From assembly GCA_937928595.1 (NCBI GenBank), contig CALGJV010000030.1:1-59284 (forward strand): a stretch of 59,284 nucleotides of DNA. The letters run 5' to 3'. Source of the stretch: an uncultured Phycisphaerae bacterium. Its GTDB lineage: Bacteria; Planctomycetota; Phycisphaerae; UBA1845; Fen-1342. The position numbers and the translations under genes are program-made. Below the pieces are notes generated by a model. It had not been told where the DNA came from. It ran no database searches and saw only the letters and a list, made by a program, of their open reading frames with translations. The first letter of the stretch is position 1. Every line of letters starts with the position of its first letter. Below, one piece after another: positions 18,569 through 25,936 of this stretch.

Positions 18569-20887
18569 ATGCGTACGGGCGACAGCGATCGATCGGGTTG
18601 GCGGGCACGCCGGGCGGCATTGGCTGTGGCGGTTGCCGGGGTACTGCTGACCGTCCCCCGACCGGCGGACGCCGACGAGCCCGCCGCCGCTCCACCCCCC
18701 GTGACGGACGAATCCGTGGAGGCCGCCATCCAGAAGGCGGTGAACTTCCTGGTCGGCAAGCGGAACTCCAGCGGCCACTGGGAGACGCAGAGTAACGCGC
18801 GGGACCTGCATTGGGCCGGCACGACCGGCCTCGTCGCGTTATCGCTCCTGTACGCCGGACTGGACCCGCGTGAGGAGGAAATGTCGCGCTCGCTGGACTG
18901 GTTGGCGGCGCAGACGCTCAACGGAACGTACACCTACGGCGTGCGGGCGCACGCCCTCGCGCTCGTGCCCGGGGCGCGCTTCCGCGGCCGCCTCGAGGAA
19001 GACGTCCGGTGGCTGATCGCGGCGGCCTGGCCGCGGAACTCCAAGAACCCCGGCGGATACGACTACACGCCGCCGCCGCAGGGGGCGGATTCCGGCCGCT
19101 GGGACAACTCGGCCAGCCAGTACGGCGTGCTAGGCGTCTGGATGGCGGCCGACGCCGGCGTCTCCGTGCCGGAGTCCTACTGGGAACTGGTGGCGACGCA
19201 CTGGACCCGCGTGCAGCTCAAGAACGGCGGCTGGGGCTACGAAGCGGGCGGCGACGTCAGCACCGGGAGCATGACGGCGGCGGGGCTCGCCTCGTGCTTC
19301 GTCGTGCTGGACCAGCTCTACGCGGAACGGCCGCGGGAGGCGGGTGGGGTGCTGGCCGCCATCCAGCTTGGGCTGAACTGGCTGGCGCGCGAGTACGGGC
19401 CGACGAACCCGGGCGGGGCGGAGCGGTGGCAGTACTACTACCTGTACGGCGTGGAGCGCGTGGGCCGCGCGAGCGGGTACAAGTATTTTCGGGACAAGGA
19501 CTGGTTCCGGGGCGGGGCCGAGTTCCTGCTCAGCCAGCAGAAGTCGGACGGCTCGTGGCCGGCGACCGACTCGGAGATGAACGAGATCCGCAACACGGCC
19601 TTCGCGCTGATGTTCCTGTGCCACGGGCGGGCCCCCCTGTTGTTCAACAAATTGCAGCTCGGGGACACCTGGGACACGCGGCTGCGGGACGTGGCCGGGC
19701 TGGTGCGGTTCGCGGGTCACACCCTGGAACGGCTGCTGAACTGGCAGACCGTCCGGCTCGACAGCCCGATGAGCGACCTGCTCGAAGCGCCGGTGCTGTA
19801 CCTGTACGCGGACGGCCGCGTCGAATGGACCGACGTGGACGTGCAGAAGATCCGCGAGTACTGCCAGCGCGGCGGCCTGTTCTTGATGGTGCCGGGGCGC
19901 GACTTGCGCGGGGCGCAGCAGGCGTGGGAGGAGCTGGCGAGCCGGGCGTTCCCGGAGTTCCCGCGGCGGACCCTGCCCGACGATCACCCGCTGTTCAATG
20001 GGGAAGTGCAGTTCCCGATCAAAGACCCGCCGCTGGTCCTCGAGGTGCACAGCGGCGTACGGACGCTGATGCTGCTGCCGACGCGGGACCTGGCGACGAG
20101 CTGGAACCGCTACGGGGCGAAGGGCGTCGCGGAGGCGGATTTCCAGTTGGCGTGCAACCTCTACCTGTACGCGACCGACAAGGCGGCCGTCCGCAGTCGG
20201 CTCGTCACGCCCGAGATCACGCCGCGGGCGGCCGACATCCGCCGCACGATCCGCGTCGCGCGGATCAAATACAACGGCGCATGGGACGTGGAGCCGTACG
20301 GCTGGACGCGCCTGGGCCACTACCTCAACAACGAGGCAGGCACGCGGCTGCTGGTCTCCTCGGGGATCACGCTGGACGCCGACGCGCTGAAGGAGTTCAA
20401 GGTCGCGTACATCACGGGCACGGGGGCCTTCGCGCTCACGCCGGACGAGCTCAAGGGCCTGCGCCGGTTTCTCAGCGGCGGCGGGACGCTGCTCGCCGAC
20501 GCCGCCGGCGGGTCGAAGGAGTTCGTGAAGTCGCTGGAGGCCGTCGTGCGCGAGGCCCAGAAAAGCGAGCCGCGCTCGCTGCCGAACGCGTCGCCCCTCA
20601 TCACGGGCAACGGCATACCCGGCGCCACGAGCCTGGAAAACATCGGGTTCCGGCGGGCGGCCCGGCCGACGTCGCGCGGGCAGCAGTACCCGCGGCTGAT
20701 GGCGTTTGGGACGCGCCGCCGGCTGGAGGTCATCTACTCGCCGCTCGACCTCAGCACCGGGTTGCTGGGCACGCAGGCGTACAACGTGCCGGGCTACGAC
20801 CCGGACAGCGCGCTCCGGATCCTGCGGAACCTCCTGCTGTACGCCGATCTGCCGAACAGCGAGAAGTCGGGACTGGACCAGGGCTGA
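18569..20887 (+). CDS. Exported prenyltransferase-like repeat protein with DUF4159 domain
   Basis: Exported protein of 772 residues. Seen: signal peptide (RRAALAVAVAGVLLTVP); residues ~40-380 form alpha/alpha-toroid repeats like those of squalene/oxidosqualene cyclases (KNGGWGYEAGG, QQKSDGSWPATDSE, GTTGLVALSLLYAGL), but without an obvious DCTAE/DXDD catalytic motif; the C-terminal half contains two DUF4159-like segments, RLDSPMSDLLEAPVLYLYAD and IRVARIKYNGAWDVEP...RRFLSGGGTLLAD, related to glutamine-amidotransferase-like folds. This architecture is common in Planctomycetota, often near MoxR/DUF58 gene sets, none of which are here. Start at 18569 chosen for GAGG upstream; an ATG at 18539 in the same frame is an alternative. 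Function unknown. Confidence 0.82.
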   Translation: MRTGDSDRSGWRARRAALAVAVAGVLLTVPRPADADEPAAAPPPVTDESVEAAIQKAVNFLVGKRNSSGHWETQSNARDLHWAGTTGLVALSLLYAGLDPREEEMSRSLDWLAAQTLNGTYTYGVRAHALALVPGARFRGRLEEDVRWLIAAAWPRNSKNPGGYDYTPPPQGADSGRWDNSASQYGVLGVWMAADAGVSVPESYWELVATHWTRVQLKNGGWGYEAGGDVSTGSMTAAGLASCFVVLDQLYAERPREAGGVLAAIQLGLNWLAREYGPTNPGGAERWQYYYLYGVERVGRASGYKYFRDKDWFRGGAEFLLSQQKSDGSWPATDSEMNEIRNTAFALMFLCHGRAPLLFNKLQLGDTWDTRLRDVAGLVRFAGHTLERLLNWQTVRLDSPMSDLLEAPVLYLYADGRVEWTDVDVQKIREYCQRGGLFLMVPGRDLRGAQQAWEELASRAFPEFPRRTLPDDHPLFNGEVQFPIKDPPLVLEVHSGVRTLMLLPTRDLATSWNRYGAKGVAEADFQLACNLYLYATDKAAVRSRLVTPEITPRAADIRRTIRVARIKYNGAWDVEPYGWTRLGHYLNNEAGTRLLVSSGITLDADALKEFKVAYITGTGAFALTPDELKGLRRFLSGGGTLLADAAGGSKEFVKSLEAVVREAQKSEPRSLPNASPLITGNGIPGATSLENIGFRRAARPTSRGQQYPRLMAFGTRRRLEVIYSPLDLSTGLLGTQAYNVPGYDPDSALRILRNLLLYADLPNSEKSGLDQG

Positions 20888-20905
20888 GCCGGCCGCGCGG
20901 CCGGC
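20888..20905. terminator. Palindromic hairpin between convergent genes
   Basis: Perfect 18-base palindrome GCCGGCCGCGCGGCCGGC directly after the DUF4159 stop and 16 bases from the sirtuin stop. Likely a two-way terminator. Its core GGCCGCGCGGCC recurs after the VKOR gene (50571-50582). Confidence 0.5.
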
Positions 20906-20920
20906 GGGTACGGGTCGCCG

Positions 20921-21664
20921 TCAGGATTCCAGGCGACGCCAGGCGGCGTCGATCGCCAGCAGCGCGGCGCGGCAGCCCGAGCGCACGCAGACGTCCGCCA
21001 GGTGCGTTTGCTCGGTCGGGTGGGGGTTGATCTCGATCACGGTCGCCCCGCCGGCCTTCGCCAGATCGACCAGCGACGCCGCGGGCTGCACGACGCCGCT
21101 CGTGCCGATCACGACGAACGTGTCGCAACGCTGCGCCGCATCGAACGCCCCCGCCAGCGCCGCCTCCGGCAGCGCCTCGCCGAACCACACGACCCCCGGC
21201 CGCAGCCGCTTGTGGCACAGCGGGCAGCCCGGGTCGGGGCCGAGGTCGTCGAGCGTCTGCGTGCTGTAGTCGCAGTACGTGCAGCGGGCCACGTCCAGCC
21301 GCCCGTGCAGCTCGAGCACGCGCCGCGCGCCGGCCCGGTGGTGCAGGCCGTCGATATTCTGCGTCACCAGCGTGAAATCGTCGATCCGCTGCTCCCACTC
21401 GGCCAGCACGCGGTGCCCCTCGTGCGGCGCGACCTCCGCCAGCCGCCGGCGCCGCTCGCGGTACCACGCCCAGACCTTCTCCGGGTCGCGCCGGAACGCC
21501 TGCGGCGTGGCCAGCTCCTCGACGTTGAACTTCGACCACAGGCCCTTCTCGTCGCGGAACGTTTCGAGCCCGGATTCGACCGACATGCCCGCCCCGGTCG
21601 ACACGCACACGCGCCGCGCCCGGCTCATACGCTCCGCCGCCCGCTCGATGCTTGCTGCTTCCAT
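20921..21664 (-). CDS. cobB: Sir2-family NAD-dependent protein deacylase
   Basis: Sirtuin of 247 residues that removes acyl groups from lysines using NAD. Seen: GAGMSVESGLETFRD (NAD loop), TQNIDGLH, catalytic H120 in LELHG, zinc Cys pairs C128/C131 and C147/C150, and GTSGVVQPA. The Y68-x-x-R71 pair (WYRER) matches the Tyr/Arg pair of class III enzymes such as E. coli CobB and SIRT5, so succinyl or malonyl lysine may be accepted as well as acetyl-lysine (inference). A TACACT hexamer ends only 7 bases before the ATG and no Shine-Dalgarno is seen, pointing to a leaderless mRNA. Stands alone. Confidence 0.93.
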   Translation of the reverse strand: MEAASIERAAERMSRARRVCVSTGAGMSVESGLETFRDEKGLWSKFNVEELATPQAFRRDPEKVWAWYRERRRRLAEVAPHEGHRVLAEWEQRIDDFTLVTQNIDGLHHRAGARRVLELHGRLDVARCTYCDYSTQTLDDLGPDPGCPLCHKRLRPGVVWFGEALPEAALAGAFDAAQRCDTFVVIGTSGVVQPAASLVDLAKAGGATVIEINPHPTEQTHLADVCVRSGCRAALLAIDAAWRRLES

Positions 21665-21671
21665 GTCGCGC

Positions 21672-21677
21672 AGTGTA
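21672..21677 (-). promoter_or_regulatory. -10 box TACACT, leaderless start of sirtuin gene
   Basis: TACACT ends 7 bases upstream of the ATG at 21664, placing the transcription start at or next to the A of the start codon. Confidence 0.45.
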
Positions 21678-21721
21678 ACGACACCGCCGGGCCGCGCGCT
21701 GCCGTCGCCTCCGCGGCCGGG

Positions 21722-21727
21722 TACAAT
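21722..21727 (+). promoter_or_regulatory. -10 box TACAAT for EamA transporter
   Basis: TACAAT 26 bases before the ATG at 21754; GTGGAG nearby could be the RBS. No -35 is evident. Confidence 0.4.
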
Positions 21728-21753
21728 CCCCCGCCTGCGACCGTGGAGTCCCG

Positions 21754-22713
21754 ATGCCGCATCACGTGCTCGGCCAGACGTACGCCTTGCTGACGGCCAT
21801 CACGTGGGCGTTCGCGGTCGTCTGCTTCAAACGCAGCGGCGAAACGCTCGCGCCGGTCGCCCTGAACCTCTTCAAAAACGCGGTCGGCCTGACGCTCCTG
21901 GCGCTCACGCTCGCCGTCCTCGCCCTGTGGCAGCCGGCCGAATTCGCCTCGGTGCGCGCGCTCACTTACGGCGAGATCTGCCAGTTGCTGCTGAGCGGAA
22001 TCGTCGGCATGGCGCTGGCCGACTCGCTCTTCTTCCGCGCCCTCAACCTGATCGGGGTCGGGCTGTTCTCGGTGGTCGATTGCGCGTTCGCGCCGCTGGT
22101 CGTGCTGTTCGCGTGGCTGCTGTGGCACGAGGTGCTGCTGCCCGTCCAGTACCTCGGCGCCGCGCTCGTCGTCGCCGGCGTCTTCCTCGCCACCCCCCAC
22201 CGCCGGCCGCGCGACCGCACCTGGGGCCAGCTCGCCGCCGGCATCGGCTTGGCGCTGCTGGCCATCGCGCTGACCGCCTTCGCAATCGTCGCCGTCAAGC
22301 CGATCCTCGAGCGCACGTCGGTGGTCTGGTCCACGACCATCCGGCTGGCGGCGGGGTTCGGGATGCTCGCACTGTTCTCCCTCGTCGGGCCGCGCGGCCG
22401 GGCCTGCTGGCAGGTCTTCCGCCCCTCGCCCGGCTGGCGCTTCGCGCTCCCCGGCGCCGTGCTGGGAACGTATCTGTGCCTGCTGTTCTGGATCGGCGGC
22501 TACAAGTACACCACCGCGTCCATCGCCGGGATCCTGAACCAGACGAGCGTGATCTTCCAGGCGGCCCTCGCGGCCCTGGTGCTGCGCGAACCGTTCGGCA
22601 AACGCCAGGTGGCGGCCCTGGCCATCGCCCTCGGCGGCGTCGCCGTCGTGACGTTCGGCGCGCAGTTGACGGCGTGGAGTGTTCACGTGTTCGAGCGGTG
22701 GCCGGGCGCATAG
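21754..22713 (+). CDS. EamA/DMT-superfamily transporter
   Basis: Inner-membrane protein of 319 residues with about ten hydrophobic helices in two EamA repeats (first ~6-145, second ~165-300). Typical DMT features are YALLTAITWAFAVVCFK at the start, DCAFAPLVVLFAWLLWHE at the end of repeat one, and ILNQTSVIFQAALAALVLREPF with the conserved helix-Glu in repeat two. Family members export metabolites or import drugs and sugars; substrate not predictable. It faces, tail to tail, a second EamA gene of exactly the same restored length (22857-23816). Promoter-like TACAAT lies upstream. Confidence 0.9.
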   Translation: MPHHVLGQTYALLTAITWAFAVVCFKRSGETLAPVALNLFKNAVGLTLLALTLAVLALWQPAEFASVRALTYGEICQLLLSGIVGMALADSLFFRALNLIGVGLFSVVDCAFAPLVVLFAWLLWHEVLLPVQYLGAALVVAGVFLATPHRRPRDRTWGQLAAGIGLALLAIALTAFAIVAVKPILERTSVVWSTTIRLAAGFGMLALFSLVGPRGRACWQVFRPSPGWRFALPGAVLGTYLCLLFWIGGYKYTTASIAGILNQTSVIFQAALAALVLREPFGKRQVAALAIALGGVAVVTFGAQLTAWSVHVFERWPGA

Positions 22714-22790
22714 TCGCGGCGTTCGGCCGTTGCTTGAAGGCAGTGTCACCGGCCGGGGCATCCCCCCAAACCCAATCTCTTCGTTCTCCT

Positions 22791-22853
22791 CTTCGTGCCT
22801 CCGTGCCTTCGTGCCCTCGCGTCTCCGTGCCTCCGTGCCTTCGCGCCTTCTTC
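22791..22853. repeat. 8-bp periodic repeat (CCTYCGTG)
   Basis: Eight consecutive 8-base units (cttcgtg, cctccgtg, ccttcgtg, ccctcgcg, tctccgtg, cctccgtg, ccttcgcg, ccttcttc) fill the gap between two convergent EamA genes. On the other strand it reads CACGAAGG/CACGGAGG. Related periodic tracts are at 33984-34022 and 46961-46997. Confidence 0.7.
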
Positions 22854-22856
22854 CCC

Positions 22857-23816
22857 TCACCCCGCCCGCACGAACAGCAGCGCCGTGCCGACGACCGCCA
22901 CGAGCGCGCCCCACACCGCCCGCGGCGTCACCCGCTCCTTGTACACCCACACCGCCAGCGGCAGGAAGAGCACCGGCGGCAGCGAGCACAGCGTCTGCGC
23001 GATGCCGAGCGATGTGCGGTGAAACGCCTCGAGCGACGCCCAAACGCCGAGGTACGGTCCCACCAGCGACCCGCACAGCGTGAAGAAGTACCCCCACCGC
23101 CGCGTGCCCGGCGGCCGCACGGCCCGGAGGGTCGCGCGCCGCGCCCGCAGCACGAGCCACGCGGCGAGCGGCAGCACGCCGAGAGCCGCGAAGAACATCC
23201 GCACCAGCGACGCGGTCTGCGGCGCCAGTTGTGCTTCGGGCGGCAGCCAGCCGTGGCCGATGCCCGCCTTGCTCAACAGGCTGCCGATCGCCTGGCAGGC
23301 CGCCGCGACCACGCCCAGCACGATGCCGGAGAGCCGATGCGCGCGGTGCCGCGCGTCGCGTGATTCGGCCGGGCGCTCCAGCACGACCCACGCCACGCCG
23401 CCGAGCGTCAGAGCCATGCCGAGCCAGCCCCACGCGCCGAGACGCTCGCCCAGAAACCCCCAGCCGAGCAGCGCCACCAGCAGCGGCGCGGTGGTCATGA
23501 GCAGCATCGCCAGCCGCGGCCCGATCCGCACATAGGCGGTGAACAGCGCGAGGTCGCCGAGCGACAGGCCGATCAGCCCGGACGCGGCCAGCAGCCACAC
23601 CTGCTGCGCCGCGAGGTGGGGCACCCACGTGCCGCTCAGCACGCGGTGCGTCAGGGCCAGTCAGAGGCACGCGAGCAGGATGCGAACCGAGTTGACCGCG
23701 GCCGGGCCGATGCGCCGCCCGGCCGCGGTGAAGCAGACGCTGGTCAGCGTCCAGAGCACCGACGTCGCCAGCCCGTACAACGGACCGAGGTACGCGTCGG
23801 GCACGCTCGGGAGCAT
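22857..23816 (-). pseudogene. EamA/DMT transporter interrupted by in-frame TGA
   Basis: A complete EamA transporter frame of 320 codons can be read from ATG 23816 to the stop at 22857, except for one TGA at codon 52 (23661-23663). The part before it, MLPSVPDAYLGPLYGLATSV and onward, and the part after it, which begins LALTHRVLSGTWVPHL, join into a normal first helix pair; TGG (Trp) would be the simplest original codon. Without the stop the product is 319 residues, the same as the neighbouring EamA. Downstream of the stop a GTG at 23642 could start a 261-residue form lacking the first helices. The gene begins 6 bases after the glycogen synthase stop, so it belongs to that transcript. A sequencing error is possible. 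Confidence 0.8.
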
Positions 23817-23822
23817 CGTCCG

Positions 23823-25805
23823 CTACGCCTTCCGCCGGGTCGTGGCGGCCCGGGTGCGGACGGCCTTCTTCTGACGGGTCGCGGGGCGCTGCGGCGCGAC
23901 GTCGAGCACCGGGGCCGGCGCGGTGTCGAAGTCGGGATCGACCGGCACGGCGGCGTCGGGGCCGTACTGCCGCTCAAGCGCCAGCCGGTGGGCCTCGGCG
24001 TAGTGGCGGCCGAGGATGTTCCAGTCGAAGTGCTCGGCGTGGGCCTCCACGCGATTCCGCAGGCCGATGCGCTCGCGGCGGGACATACGGGTCAGGTCGT
24101 AGAGCCACCCCGCGACCTGCCCGACCGTGTCCTGAAAACTGCGCCCGCGCCGCCGCGCCACCCACATCCCGTCCTGGTCGTGGGTCGGGAACTTCTGCAT
24201 GACGTAGTCGCCGAAGCCGCTCAGGTCGCTGGTGATCGCGGGAATACCGCTGACGACGCACTCCAGCGGCGTGTAGCCCCACGGCTCGTAGTACGACGGA
24301 AACACGCCCGCGTGGCAGCCGCGAATGAACTGGTCGTATTCCATGCCCAGCAGCGGACTCGTGGCCGACATGAACTCCGGGTGAAAAATCACCTTCACGC
24401 GGTCCTCGGCCAGGTTCACGAGCTGCCGCGCCCGCAGGTGACACAGCACGGGGTCGTGCGCATCGTCCACCAGATCGTGCGTTACGATCGCCGGCGGCCG
24501 GTTGGAACGCGACGCGAACATCATCCGCTTCAGCCGCACCGCCGCGTATTCGTCCAGCAGGTCGTCCAGCGTCGGCAGCCGCCCGCGCGCCACCGACTGA
24601 AACAGCCGCACACCCATGTCCTCGCGGATCGCGTCGCACGTGTCGTGCAGCTCGTTGAACATCGCCTGGCGGTTCAGCGTGTCGACGTTCAGCGCGCGAT
24701 ACGGCGCCCGCGTGATGATGAACGCCACCACCGTCGTCGCCGAACCCTCCGCCCGCATCCGCCCGTTCAGCTCCGCCAGCGCCTCGATGAAAACGTCCAG
24801 CCCCTTGTTGCGGTACTCGTAGCGCCCCGCCGTGAAGAAATACAGCGTGTGGTCCAGGTCGAAGCTGTAGCTGGGGAAGAAGTGCCCCATCACGAACTCG
24901 TGAATCAGCTCCTTGTTCCGCCGGTGCAGGTTCTGAAATTCGTGCGGCGCCGCAAACCGCTCCACGTTCAGACCGTTGGGCAGCAGCACGTCCGGCCGCC
25001 GGCCCAGGAACCGCGCGGCCTCCAGCCCCGTGATGCTCGACACGGTCGTGAACACGTCCGCCGACACCGCCGCCGCCCCCTCCACCGCGTGCCGGTGGCC
25101 GAACCCGTGCCGGTACGCGACCTCCCCGGCGTTGATGTGGTCGATGTGCTCGTACAGCTCCGCGTTGCAGGAACTCAGGCTGCGGCCGACCAGCGTGGCG
25201 TGGGTCGTGAAGACGGTCGCGACGGGAACCCCGTTGTGTCGCAGCCGCGGCAGCGCCGCGCCGCCCTGCCACTCGTGGAAGTGCGCAAGGATCGGGCGCT
25301 GCGGCGCGTGCCGCCGCAGGCTGGCGAGAAAATCCGCCACCACGAAGCCCAGCGCGACAACCTCGTCGAAGTCCCGGTCGCCGTCGGGCGACCCGATCCC
25401 GTTGTCCTTCCACAGCAGGTACTTCATCGCCGCCAGCCGCGGCAGGGCCGACCCGATGTCCAGCAGGAGCACCTGCGGCCGGCCCGTGATCAGCCACCGG
25501 CCGAAGTGCCAACGCACGCCGGCGGTCGTGAGGTCGTGCAGCGCGGGCTTGAGCGTGTCGGGCGGAAGCTGCGGCTCAAGCTCCACCCGGGCCGACGCCT
25601 CCCGGTACGGCCCGATCAGGCAGTAATGGTCCTGCCAGCGCCGCACGGTCGCGGGCGCCTTGCTCCGCAGCACCGTGTAGATGCCCCCAACCTGGGCGCA
25701 CGCCTCCCAGGCAACCTCGAAAAGCAGCGGGTAGCGGCCGGGACCGACCGGCGTCGCGGGGATGGCCGAACCGCCGGGGTGCGATTGGTCGGGAATGTGT
25801 GCCAT
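23823..25805 (-). CDS. Glycogen synthase, eukaryote-type (GT3 family)
   Basis: Transfers glucose from a nucleotide sugar (UDP-glucose in the family) to the non-reducing end of glycogen. Seen: FEVAWEACAQVGGIYTVL at residues ~29-46, TTHATLVGR, DVLLPNGLNVERF, EFQNLHRRNKELIHEFVMGHFF, LYFFTAGRYEYRNKG and FPSYYEPWGYTPLEC with the E-x7-E pair E507/E515. These are the signatures of the animal/fungal GYS family (GT3), not of bacterial GlgA (GT5), and the spacing nearly equals that of human GYS1. The 660-residue length also fits. The last ~45 residues are Ala/Arg/Pro rich. The family's eukaryotic C-terminal phosphorylation sites cannot be judged here. Start ATG 25805; RBS weak. The broken EamA gene follows 6 bases downstream. 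Confidence 0.95.
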   Translation of the reverse strand: MAHIPDQSHPGGSAIPATPVGPGRYPLLFEVAWEACAQVGGIYTVLRSKAPATVRRWQDHYCLIGPYREASARVELEPQLPPDTLKPALHDLTTAGVRWHFGRWLITGRPQVLLLDIGSALPRLAAMKYLLWKDNGIGSPDGDRDFDEVVALGFVVADFLASLRRHAPQRPILAHFHEWQGGAALPRLRHNGVPVATVFTTHATLVGRSLSSCNAELYEHIDHINAGEVAYRHGFGHRHAVEGAAAVSADVFTTVSSITGLEAARFLGRRPDVLLPNGLNVERFAAPHEFQNLHRRNKELIHEFVMGHFFPSYSFDLDHTLYFFTAGRYEYRNKGLDVFIEALAELNGRMRAEGSATTVVAFIITRAPYRALNVDTLNRQAMFNELHDTCDAIREDMGVRLFQSVARGRLPTLDDLLDEYAAVRLKRMMFASRSNRPPAIVTHDLVDDAHDPVLCHLRARQLVNLAEDRVKVIFHPEFMSATSPLLGMEYDQFIRGCHAGVFPSYYEPWGYTPLECVVSGIPAITSDLSGFGDYVMQKFPTHDQDGMWVARRRGRSFQDTVGQVAGWLYDLTRMSRRERIGLRNRVEAHAEHFDWNILGRHYAEAHRLALERQYGPDAAVPVDPDFDTAPAPVLDVAPQRPATRQKKAVRTRAATTRRKA

Positions 25806-25923
25806 ACGGGTTCCGATGAGCGCGGTGATCGGTGCCGCCTTCCATGATAGCGGGCCGCCGGCGCAGCCGCGCCCGGGGGCCGCCCCGTGACAGAATCACG
25901 GCGCGGGTCCGCCGCGGCGGGCC

Positions 25924-25929
25924 TACAAT
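25924..25929 (+). promoter_or_regulatory. -10 box TACAAT, leaderless start of GIDE-LemA gene
   Basis: TACAAT overlaps the first in-frame ATG (25928) and ends 7 bases before the second ATG (25937). This favours the second ATG on a leaderless message. Confidence 0.4.
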
Positions 25930-25936
25930 GCCGCCC

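Noticed and set aside
23661-23663. Selenocysteine or recoded TGA in the EamA gene
   Set aside because: TGA ends many genes here (rimO, cysA, thiS, and others), no SECIS-like loop was evident, and Trp rather than Cys fits the helix position.
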